Assembly (NCBI GenBank): GCA_015231995.1
Contig: JADGAO010000188.1
Location: forward strand, 1-6,651
DNA length: 6,651 bases
Direction: 5' to 3'
Origin: Nitrospinota bacterium
GTDB taxonomy: Bacteria; Nitrospinota_A; UBA7883; JACRLM01
Under the pieces are notes generated by a model. The model made no database searches, was not told the DNA's origin, and saw only the letters and a list, made by a program, of their open reading frames with translations. A program made the translations under genes and the position numbers. Shown piece by piece: positions 1-4,936 of the stretch. Every line of letters begins with the position of its first letter. The first letter of the stretch is position 1.

Positions 1-395
1 ATCCCGCGCTTGTAAGATTGCGGGGCCACTTTGGCGGTGTAGTTGGCGATGTCGAGGATCAGCCGCTCGTCAATCAAATGGTAATTGGCGATGACCGCGC
101 CGGAGGCTTCGAAATCTCCCTTGACATAAAACCCGGTGAAATCGGTGTCCGTCCCGGCGATGTTGGCTATGGTCGCCCCGGCTCCATAAGCCGTGCCTAT
201 GCCCGGCACCTTGCCGGAGATTGGGTATAAGAAATAAGCGAAATCCTTGGCGAACTGGTCGCGCCTGCGTTCCATGCCGTAAAGGGTTCCGTCGTCCGCG
301 CAGACTGCGGAAGGCGTCAAGAATAAACAGAGGATTAAAAAAGCGGGGGCGAGCTTGTTAAACACGGACGCTTTTACCGCTGTTTGCGGGATCAT
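1..395 (-). CDS. Secreted, possibly outer-membrane protein, N-terminal part (runs off the left edge)
   Basis: This is an open frame of 131 codons from ATG at 395 to the window edge; the C-terminal part is missing. The start has a strong ribosome site, AGGAG at 403-407, seven bases upstream. Residues 1-33 look like a Sec signal peptide: a long N-region with lysines, a hydrophobic stretch (LAPAFLILCLFLTPSAV) and a likely cut near VCA-DD. The mature part begins with a charged helix (MERRRDQFAKDF) and continues with FLYPISGKVPGIGTAYGAGA and alternating polar/hydrophobic segments rich in Gly, Thr and Asp, which suits beta-strands. The pattern recalls the N-terminal part of predicted BamA/TamA-like outer-membrane proteins, but that is recollection and not proof. 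It lies 100 bases downstream of the TPR gene on the same strand and could be co-transcribed with it. The reading frame is well supported; the function is uncertain. Confidence 0.7.
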   Translation of the reverse strand, partial: MIPQTAVKASVFNKLAPAFLILCLFLTPSAVCADDGTLYGMERRRDQFAKDFAYFLYPISGKVPGIGTAYGAGATIANIAGTDTDFTGFYVKGDFEASGAVIANYHLIDERLILDIANYTAKVAPQSYKRG

Positions 396-436
396 AACCC
401 ATCTCCTGTGTCGTGTAGCGAGATACGATCGTTATC

Positions 437-467
437 CCCCCTCTTCAATCCTTATATGAAGAGGGGG
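437..467. other. Perfect 11-bp hairpin between the TPR gene and the partial gene
   Basis: The arms CCCCCTCTTCA (437-447) and TGAAGAGGGGG (457-467) are exact reverse complements around a 9-base loop. It lies 28 bases past the stop of the minus-strand TPR gene. Neither strand has a T-run after the stem, so it is not a classic intrinsic terminator. It may attenuate transcription, stabilise the upstream mRNA 3' end, or be a member of a dispersed palindrome family. Confidence 0.6.
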
Positions 468-495
468 CGCAACTGCCGGACGTTTTGGCTGGATA

Positions 496-993
496 TTACT
501 TTCTGCAGGCGTCCTTAAAGTCGTTTTTACAGGCTGTGGCGTAATCGGCCTCGGCTTTTTTCATGTCGCCCATTATCTCGTTAACCTGAGCGCGTATGGC
601 ATACGCTTCGCCGAGTTTAGGGTCTATTTGAACGGCCTTGTTCACATCGGCCATGGCGTTGTCCACGTCGCCCATGTCCTTCTTGGCCTTGGCGCGGAGC
701 GCGTATGACTTGGCCGATTTCGGGTCCGCCGCGATGGCCTTGCTGGAAAGGTCTATGACCTTGGCGTAGTCGGCGCTGCCATAGGCCCTGCGCGCCTCGT
801 TGTATATCTTTTCCGCCTCGCCACCGGCCGGGACCGCCGCTGGAGCGGCCTTCTGCCCACCCCCGAATCCGGGCAACTCAAACGCTTCGGCCTTCAAAGC
901 AGGCGCACAGAAAACGAGCGCTCCGCAAATGATCAGCGAGCGCGCGATTATGAGCGTATGCCTGTGGCCACTGGTAAAATTCATGTCAGTCAC
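496..993 (-). CDS. Exported TPR-repeat protein
   Basis: A 165-residue protein. I take the GTG at 993 as start because GGAGGG (1003-1008) lies nine bases upstream; the in-frame ATG at 984 would be 18 bases away. Residues 13-37 form a signal peptide (LIIARSLIICGALVF, probable cut near ALKAEA). After a Gly/Pro/Ala-rich linker (about 40-58) come about three tetratricopeptide repeats at roughly 60-91, 94-125 and 128-160, each with the typical alanine spacing and with DP closing the first two (AIAADP, AVQIDP). TPRs are protein-binding scaffolds, so a periplasmic or lipid-free envelope adaptor role is likely, but no partner is evident. The C-terminus carries two cysteines, C155 and C163 (ACKNDFKDAC), an ending often seen in small TPR proteins. 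A promoter is predicted about 100 bases upstream. The TPR call is secure; the biological role is unknown. Confidence 0.88.
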   Translation of the reverse strand: MTDMNFTSGHRHTLIIARSLIICGALVFCAPALKAEAFELPGFGGGQKAAPAAVPAGGEAEKIYNEARRAYGSADYAKVIDLSSKAIAADPKSAKSYALRAKAKKDMGDVDNAMADVNKAVQIDPKLGEAYAIRAQVNEIMGDMKKAEADYATACKNDFKDACRK

Positions 994-1002
994 TTTGTCG
1001 AA

Positions 1003-1008
1003 CCCTCC
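1003..1008 (-). promoter_or_regulatory. Ribosome binding site that decides the GTG start of the TPR gene
   Basis: Read on the minus strand the sequence is GGAGGG followed by nine bases and GTG at 993. The only nearby ATG (984) is too far from it. This supports initiation at GTG. Confidence 0.6.
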
Positions 1009-1098
1009 CCTAAATGATGAAACGCTTGACGCGGGGCGAAATGCGCCGGACTCCGGTGGTTATGAAAATCCCCGCGCCAGTCATTAAAGAACCATTAG

Positions 1099-1127
1099 AA
1101 TTTAACCGCCCCGCGCCATACAGTCAA
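1099..1127 (-). promoter_or_regulatory. Predicted sigma70-type promoter for the TPR gene
   Basis: On the minus strand there is TTGACT (1122-1127) as -35, a spacer of exactly 17 bases, and TAAATT (1099-1104) as -10. The -35 matches the consensus at five of six positions and the -10 at four of six. It would start an mRNA with a leader of roughly 95-100 bases before the GTG at 993. This is a pattern match only. Confidence 0.5.
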
Positions 1128-1161
1128 CCAAAACAATATTGACTGATTGGGCGTGGGCTAC

Positions 1162-1192
1162 AACAGCGGTCCCCCGGTCAACGCTGTTTTTT
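1162..1192 (+). terminator. Weak hairpin followed by a T-run, overlapping the end of the membrane-protein gene
   Basis: AACAGCG (1162-1168) and CGCTGTT (1182-1188) can pair around a 13-base loop, and the plus strand continues with a run of Ts to 1192. In shape this is a plus-strand terminator, yet no plus-strand gene lies upstream. It covers the stop codon (1178-1180) of the minus-strand gene. It could stop antisense transcription, or be chance; on the minus strand the T-run is missing. Confidence 0.25.
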
Positions 1193-1939
1193 GTCGAGGC
1201 TCGCAAGCTTGCCGTTGACGATCTGTTTCGCCTTCTCGGCGTTCTTTCGGAGCGTATCGTCCGGCTTGGAGTTTGCGATTATCGCGTCGAGAGCATCGGA
1301 AGTTTCTTTCAACATTTGTCTGGACTTCATGGATTCGAACGGCTTGAAGCTTTTAACCGGTTTGCCGATATCCACTCCCGAAAGCTCTTCGACCTTTTTG
1401 CGGGCATCGGCGGGGGAAGGTTTGCCCTTTTCAGCTTGCGCCACCGGCTTTTCGCTTTTCGTCTCCTGTTTGGCGGCTTCCTTCGCCGGGGGTGTAGTCT
1501 CCGCCTTTTGAGCCTTGGGCGCAGGAGCTTCTTTGGTTTGCGGAGCCTGTTCTTTTGCGGCAAGGCGGGCGAGCGCCGCCGTATGCTTCTCCACAGTGGC
1601 GGCGATATTTTTGTTGGCCTTGACCAATCCGTCAATCGCGGTTTTCAGGGCCTCGTCTTCTTTTGCGGCGGCCACCGGGGGCTGGGCGACTATCTGAGGT
1701 TCGGATCGAAGCCCGATTCTTTTAGCGATGTTGGAATAAATGTCCGTGGCGATCATGGCAAGCACCGCCGCAAAAGGCGCCGCAAGGACGATGGTCAGGA
1801 AAAGTTTCTGGTATGAAAGGCCTTCGATGAGAGAAACGGAATTGACATCCTGCCCCATTCCGCCGACACGCAGGTCATCGTCGTTAAGCGGCAGGCGGGA
1901 GCGCGTTTTACCTTCACGGATTGGGTCTTGGTCGCTCAT
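1178..1939 (-). CDS. Single-pass membrane protein with Ala/Lys/Pro-rich tail, unknown function
   Basis: I do not recognise this 253-residue protein. The open frame continues upstream to an ATG at 2023, but that would overlap the divergent nuclease gene, so I prefer ATG at 1939 (MSDQDPIREG). No Shine-Dalgarno sequence precedes it; a TATTAT box ends six bases upstream, which would fit a leaderless or very short-leader mRNA. Residues 1-45 are polar and would be cytoplasmic, 46-66 form one hydrophobic helix (LFLTIVLAAPFAAVLAMIA), and the rest is outside. Residues 93-130 look helical, perhaps coiled coil. Residues 131-175 are low-complexity Ala/Lys/Glu/Pro, a likely flexible spacer. Residues 176-253 form a charged helical end with no cysteine. 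The layout (short N-terminus, one helix, spacer, C-terminal domain) resembles envelope-spanning anchor proteins, but no family motif is visible. The real start could also be ATG at 1966. Confidence 0.75.
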   Translation of the reverse strand: MSDQDPIREGKTRSRLPLNDDDLRVGGMGQDVNSVSLIEGLSYQKLFLTIVLAAPFAAVLAMIATDIYSNIAKRIGLRSEPQIVAQPPVAAAKEDEALKTAIDGLVKANKNIAATVEKHTAALARLAAKEQAPQTKEAPAPKAQKAETTPPAKEAAKQETKSEKPVAQAEKGKPSPADARKKVEELSGVDIGKPVKSFKPFESMKSRQMLKETSDALDAIIANSKPDDTLRKNAEKAKQIVNGKLASLDKKQR

Positions 1940-1949
1940 GGCATATAAT
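1921..1949 (+). promoter_or_regulatory. Predicted promoter for the nuclease gene
   Basis: TTGGGT (1921-1926), a 17-base spacer and a perfect TATAAT (1944-1949) lie upstream of the ATG at 1977. This would give a leader of about 20 bases. The -35 matches only three of six consensus positions; the -10 and the spacing are ideal. The -35 lies inside the start of the divergent gene. Confidence 0.45.
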
Positions 1950-1950
1950 A
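1945..1950 (-). promoter_or_regulatory. Possible -10 box for the divergent membrane-protein gene
   Basis: The same AT-rich block reads TATTAT on the minus strand, five bases before the ATG at 1939. Transcription would then begin at or next to the start codon, in line with the missing Shine-Dalgarno. The -35 region at this spacing (TTATGC) is poor, so this is tentative. Confidence 0.3.
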
Positions 1951-1976
1951 CCGTTTGGTTCAACATAGCATAAGCC

Positions 1977-2492
1977 ATGAGACGCAAAAAGTCACTACTT
2001 GGAATAATTATATTTTCGGCCATGTCGGCCCTTAGCGTCTATTACGCGCAGGGCGGCAAACCCGGCGAGACCAAAGCGATAGTCACCCGCGTGGTGGACG
2101 GCGACACGATCGTGGTCATGCTGAACGGAGCCAAAACCAAAGTCAGGCTTCAGGGGGTCAACACCCCGGAGAAAGACGGGCCGTACACAAAAGCCCAACC
2201 CATGAACCAAACCGCCACGCGCCGCACGAAGGAACTGGTGGAAAACAAGACCGTCACGCTTTTGTCCGGCGGGAGCGACGAGACGGATAAATACGGCAGA
2301 CTGCTTGCGTATGTGGTGTTGGAGGACGGGAGGGTGTTAAACGAGATACTCATCAAGGAAGGGCTTGCGGAGGTCTATCGCAAGTTTCATTATTCGGAGA
2401 AAGGCCGTTACCTAATATTGGAGGCGGAGGCCAAAGCGACATGCAAAGGGGTTTGGAAGCGCAAAGAGCCATCGTGCAAACGGTGGGGGTGA
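1977..2492 (+). CDS. Exported staphylococcal-nuclease-like (thermonuclease family) protein
   Basis: A 171-residue protein with a basic start (MRRKK) and hydrophobic residues 7-24, a signal peptide or N-terminal anchor. From about residue 32 it matches the SNase OB-fold family. VVDGDTIVV (39-47) holds the metal-binding Asp43 (equivalent to D21 of S. aureus nuclease). VRLQGVNTPE (56-65) holds Arg57 and Glu65, equivalent to R35 and E43. DKYGRLLAYV (104-113) holds Arg108, equivalent to R87. The position of the second metal ligand, D40 in S. aureus, is Asn62 here. Known members are Ca-dependent phosphodiesterases that cut DNA and RNA outside the cytoplasm, so nucleic-acid degradation or scavenging in the envelope is the natural guess. 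There is no clear Shine-Dalgarno before ATG 1977; the frame and domain placement support the start. Two late cysteines (C149-type TCKGVW and PSCKRW near the end) could pair. No functional link to the sox genes is evident. Confidence 0.9.
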   Translation: MRRKKSLLGIIIFSAMSALSVYYAQGGKPGETKAIVTRVVDGDTIVVMLNGAKTKVRLQGVNTPEKDGPYTKAQPMNQTATRRTKELVENKTVTLLSGGSDETDKYGRLLAYVVLEDGRVLNEILIKEGLAEVYRKFHYSEKGRYLILEAEAKATCKGVWKRKEPSCKRWG

Positions 2493-2578
2493 TTTGTATC
2501 TAAACATGCGATTGCCGTCAGAGTCCAAAAAGCGCGAATTTTTAGTGGCGTTCAACTTGTTGTCATTCTGAACGTAAT

Positions 2579-2666
2579 GTCATTCTGAGCGAAGCGAAGA
2601 ATCTATCTAAAAGAATATTCTGTTATACTTTGATCCTTCGGTCGCAGAGCCTCCCTCAGGATGACA
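2579..2666. repeat. Complete 88-bp inverted-repeat element
   Basis: It begins TGTCATTCTGAG and ends CTCAGGATGACA; these 12-base ends pair at 11 positions. The left arm continues CGAAGCGAAGAATC and the right arm starts GATCCTTCGGTCG, extending the inverted repeat imperfectly. The middle is AT-rich and holds the palindrome AGAATATTCT. It has no coding capacity, so it is a miniature-element-like or REP-like palindrome. Confidence 0.75.
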
Positions 2667-2720
2667 AAAAGCGGACTCCCTCAGGGTGACAAAAAGCGGA
2701 CTCCCTCAGGATGACAAAAC
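2651..2720. repeat. 25-bp tandem repeat, 2.8 copies
   Basis: Units start at 2651, 2676 and 2701. Each runs CTCCCTCAGGATGAC followed by AAAAAGCGGA; the second unit has G for A in the GGATGAC part and the third is cut short. The unit is the right end of the palindromic element plus a short linker, so it is a local amplification of that end. Confidence 0.85.
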
Positions 2721-2766
2721 ATCGTCATTCTGAGCGCCAGCGAAGAATCCATCAGCGGATAAACAC

Positions 2767-3228
2767 TCACTCCCCCTTTGCCTTTCGCGCGATATAAGCC
2801 TCGAAAGTCTCCTTTTTATAATGCCCTTCGGTGACGTATTTCACCATCTCCAGAAAATCTGGCGTCTCGAAAAAGCCGCGTATGGTCGCCAACGCCTTGC
2901 CGTCTTGCGCCACGAACACCACCGTCGGGGTCAAGTTTACGCCGTGCTTTATCGTAAGCTCCCTTTGCGAAACCCTGGCTCCAAGATGGTCTATCGGCTC
3001 GTCGCTGTTGGTTTTTACCCTGACCCAGTCGAGCGTTGATATCTCCTTGACCACAGCCGGGTCTTTGAGCGGCCCGCTATCGAGCTTTCTGCAGAAGGAG
3101 CATCCGGGCTTGAAAAAATAGAGCGCGGTTATTTTGCCGTCCGTCCCTTCCGTGGCCAGGGCCAGTCCAGGCGCCAGCGCGAAAACGATGATGGCGAACA
3201 GCGCGGTTTTAAGCGTCAATCGTGTCAT
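2767..3228 (-). CDS. Periplasmic thioredoxin-like protein, paralogue of the SoxW-like gene
   Basis: A 153-residue protein with a clear Sec signal peptide (residues 1-25, probable cut ALA-TEG). The thioredoxin fold shows ITALYFFKPGCSFC, with the redox pair C43 and C46, and the conserved cis-proline P101 in LTPTVVF. The C-terminal part (GFFETPDFLEMVKYVTEGHYKKETFEAYI) aligns well with the equivalent part of the 3842-4420 gene, so the two are paralogues. Such proteins reduce or isomerise cysteines in the periplasm; near sox genes the likely clients are SoxY or the c-type cytochromes. It faces away from the sox operon and is bracketed by repeat clusters on both sides. The start is ATG at 3228 with only a weak GGGA seven bases upstream. 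It could be the SoxS-like partner, but similarity to SoxW is as good; I leave the symbol open. Confidence 0.88.
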   Translation of the reverse strand: MTRLTLKTALFAIIVFALAPGLALATEGTDGKITALYFFKPGCSFCRKLDSGPLKDPAVVKEISTLDWVRVKTNSDEPIDHLGARVSQRELTIKHGVNLTPTVVFVAQDGKALATIRGFFETPDFLEMVKYVTEGHYKKETFEAYIARKAKGE

Positions 3229-3280
3229 TTGTTTTTCCCATGTTGAAGGGTGAAAATACTCACTCCGCCGAGCGTTAATC

Positions 3281-3324
3281 AGAGTTTATCATTCTGAACC
3301 CTCACGGGGTTCAGTGTAAACTCT
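3281..3324. repeat. Two-part hairpin repeat with AGAGTTTA/TAAACTCT ends
   Basis: The outer arms AGAGTTTA (3281-3288) and TAAACTCT (3317-3324) are exact reverse complements. So are the inner arms CTGAACCC (3294-3301) and GGGTTCAG (3307-3314). It contains the ATTCTGA core of the main repeat family and is related to the insert inside the element at 3351-3452. It lies about 50 bases upstream of the minus-strand thioredoxin gene. Two short left-end pieces (TGTCATTCTGAG-like) follow at about 3329 and 3351. Confidence 0.75.
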
Positions 3325-3350
3325 GCATTGTCATTCTGAGCGCGCAATAT

Positions 3351-3452
3351 TGTCATTCTGAGCCCTTCACAGGGTTCAGGGTAAACTCTGCGAAGAATCT
3401 ATCAAGAGAATATTCTATTCTACTTTGATCCTTCGCTTCGCTCAGGATGACA
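3351..3452. repeat. 102-bp inverted-repeat element carrying an inserted hairpin
   Basis: It begins TGTCATTCTGAG and ends CTCAGGATGACA, like the 88-bp element at 2579, with the same AGAATATTCT palindrome in the middle. About 28 extra bases (3363-3390) sit between the left end and CGAAGAATC. They hold CCC...GGGTTCAG and closely resemble 3299-3326, so the left arm is a variant with its own small stem. The right arm (GATCCTTCGCTTCGCTCAG) is the perfect form of the family. Confidence 0.75.
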
Positions 3453-3729
3453 AAAAGCGGACCCTTCAGGATGACAAGACATTGTCATTCTGAGCGCCAG
3501 CGAAGAATCTATCAGAAAGAATATTCAATTAGACTTTTATCCTTCAGTCGAGGACTCCTTCAGGATGACAACTTTGATCCTTCGCTTCGCTCAGGATGAC
3601 AAAAAGCGGGCTCCTTCAGGATGACAAGACATTGTCATTCTGAGCAACGCGAAGAATCTATCAGAAAGAATATTCAATTAGAGTTTGATCCTTCAGTCGA
3701 GGACTCCTTCAGGATGACAACTTTGATCC
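3422..3729. repeat. 149-bp tandem duplication of the palindromic repeat
   Basis: Copy one is 3422-3570, copy two is 3571-3719, and the first ten bases of a third copy (ACTTTGATCC) are at 3720-3729. Both full copies have 149 bases. They differ by a few substitutions and by two compensating one-base indels, near 3461/3610 and 3496/3646. Each copy holds a right end with a linker, a second right end, and a full left-to-right element (3483-3570 and 3633-3719). The close match between copies suggests a recent duplication. Confidence 0.85.
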
Positions 3730-3832
3730 ACTGCTTTTCCTGAATCCAAATCTATTAGCTGGAATCTAAACGTAAATCCGGTTGTAATTTAGCGGGGCTT
3801 TCCATGCTTGTTTCTATTGACCGACTTTTTCC

Positions 3833-3838
3833 GAGGGG
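3833..3838 (+). promoter_or_regulatory. Ribosome binding site for the GTG start of the soxW-like gene
   Basis: GAGGGG lies just before GTG at 3842; its GAGG core is five bases away. No ATG is available in frame until residue 41, which would remove the signal peptide. In 3730-3841 I found no convincing promoter, although one must lie here or in the repeats. Confidence 0.5.
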
Positions 3839-3841
3839 TCT

Positions 3842-4420
3842 GTGAATCAGCTTAACGCGGTATTGAGACCTTGCTTTGCAATATCGCCAATCCTCTTTTC
3901 GTCTTTCTTTCTCTTTTTCACAGCTACATCCGCCTTCGCATCCGATCCGCAATCCACCGGCATGTTCCAACCACATTTCGGGAACCTGCAGGAAGAGCTT
4001 GCCACGGCGACTGCCAACAACAAACGTCTGGTCGTATATTTCTGGCAGGAGAACTGCCCATATTGCGACCAGATCGAGAAAGAGGTTTTCTCGCTGTCGA
4101 AAGTCAAAACGCAGGTCGGCGAGCGGTTTTCCGCTATTGATGTGAACATATTCGGCGCGGTGGAAATAACCGGATTCAACGGCGTGAAGACGAACGAGAA
4201 AGGTTTTTCCAACAGCCTGAAGGTTTCATACACGCCGACGGTTGTTTTTTTCGAGAAAGACGGTTCGGAGGCTTTCCGCCTGCCGGGGTTCTGGCGGGAG
4301 CCGCATTTTCTGGCGGCCGTCAGCTACGTTGGCGACGGGGAATACAAAAAGACATCTTTTCAGGATTTTTTAAGGTATAAATGGTTCAACCCGGAAAATA
4401 AAAAGGAGGGAGGCGAATGA
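3842..4420 (+). CDS. soxW: SoxW-like periplasmic thioredoxin
   Basis: A 192-residue protein starting at GTG. Residues 11-33 are a hydrophobic signal peptide (PILFSSFFLFFTATSAFA, probable cut at AFA-SD). The thioredoxin domain covers about 48-180: KRLVVYFWQENCPYC with the active pair C72 and C75, then an insert of about 30 residues (ITGFNGVKTNEKGFSNSL), and the cis-proline P132 in YTPTVVFFEKDG. In sox clusters such thioredoxins (SoxW, SoxS) are thought to keep the SoxY cysteine or a cytochrome cysteine reduced. Here it heads the operon, and its stop overlaps the soxX start by four bases (ATGA at 4417), a sign of translational coupling. The membrane electron donor (CcdA/SoxV) is not in the window. 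The thioredoxin call is secure; the choice of SoxW over SoxS rests on general resemblance and position. Confidence 0.85.
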   Translation: MNQLNAVLRPCFAISPILFSSFFLFFTATSAFASDPQSTGMFQPHFGNLQEELATATANNKRLVVYFWQENCPYCDQIEKEVFSLSKVKTQVGERFSAIDVNIFGAVEITGFNGVKTNEKGFSNSLKVSYTPTVVFFEKDGSEAFRLPGFWREPHFLAAVSYVGDGEYKKTSFQDFLRYKWFNPENKKEGGE

Positions 4421-4905
4421 CTAATAAGGCTTTTGCTACGGCATTGACGCTGGCCGCTGTGGCCTTCATGGCCTTCTCGCCCGGCGTTTGGGCGCAGGAG
4501 AAAAAGGAAGAAAAGAAAGAGGCGAAACTCGGCGTCGAAGCGTTGAAAATGAGCGACGCGGAGCTTTTCCCCGATATCAACAAACCAGCCCAGAAATGGG
4601 CGGAGCCTGCCGGTTATAAAGGCTCGAAGGAGAACGGGGCCAAAATTTTCTCCGACATGCAGCAGGGCAACTGCGCGGCGTGTCATTGCGCCGACGGGGT
4701 GAAAGGTTGCGGCAACATCGGCCCGTCGCTCATCAAGTATAAAAAGGAGCTTGGGGAGCAAAGGACGCGCGACTGGTTGTTCCAGAAAATAGCCGACGCG
4801 CGGATTGACAATCCCGACACGCTCATGCCGCCGACGCTTTCCACTAACACGCTCAAAATCGAGGAAGCGGTGGATGTAGTGGAGTTCCTGGAGTCGTTGA
4901 AATAG
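4417..4905 (+). CDS. soxX: SoxX, monoheme c-type cytochrome subunit of SoxAX
   Basis: A 162-residue protein with a Sec signal peptide (1-26, cut at VWA-QE), followed by a Lys/Glu-rich spacer (27-37). The heme is bound at CAACH (C86, C89, H90), and GNIGPSL (99-105) after it is typical of SoxX. M137 in TLMPP is the likely second axial ligand. SoxX passes electrons from SoxA to a small cytochrome after SoxAX joins thiosulfate to SoxY in the periplasm. Two extra cysteines stand out: C91 directly after the heme histidine, and C98 just before GNIG. They could form a disulfide that closes a tight loop beside the heme, or bind something. The ribosome site GGAGG lies inside the end of the upstream gene, with which it overlaps by four bases. 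The length fits the shorter SoxX forms. Confidence 0.93.
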   Translation: MTNKAFATALTLAAVAFMAFSPGVWAQEKKEEKKEAKLGVEALKMSDAELFPDINKPAQKWAEPAGYKGSKENGAKIFSDMQQGNCAACHCADGVKGCGNIGPSLIKYKKELGEQRTRDWLFQKIADARIDNPDTLMPPTLSTNTLKIEEAVDVVEFLESLK

Positions 4906-4936
4906 CAATTTCACCTGTTTTTGGAAAGGGTGCGAG

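Larger units (their letters stand above)
2561..2754. repeat. Left cluster of palindromic dispersed repeats
   Basis: The 274 bases between the convergent nuclease and thioredoxin genes contain no gene. From 2561 they are built from pieces of one repeat family: left ends TGTCATTCTGA at 2561, 2579 and about 2724, and right ends CTCAGGATGACA or variants ending near 2666, 2691 and 2716. The stretch 2493-2560 shows nothing recognisable. Read in either direction the arms can fold into hairpins between two converging genes. Confidence 0.85.

Noticed and set aside
18..230. Short plus-strand frame at the left edge.
   Set aside because: It is antisense to a minus-strand frame with a signal peptide and a strong ribosome site, and it lacks both.
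1139..1816. Long plus-strand open frame opposite the membrane-protein gene.
   Set aside because: It is Arg/Phe/Leu-rich and antisense to a Lys/Ala-rich coding sequence with a good helix and domain layout; it has no ribosome site or known motif.
3680..3696. AGAGTTTGATCCTTCAG resembles the conserved 5' start of a 16S rRNA gene.
   Set aside because: The match stops after AGAGTTTGATCC, and the stretch is part of the tandem repeat, with a variant copy at about 3531. No rRNA sequence follows.
2561..3729. Repeated units looked at first like a possible CRISPR array.
   Set aside because: Units vary in spacing (25, 149 and about 88 bases), the spacers are themselves repeats, and no cas gene is present.
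3730..3841. Possible promoter or repressor operator ahead of the soxW-like gene, with the direct-repeat-like GAATCCAAATCT and GAATCTAAACG.
   Set aside because: No -35/-10 pair with acceptable spacing was found, and the half-similar repeats are too degenerate to call an operator.
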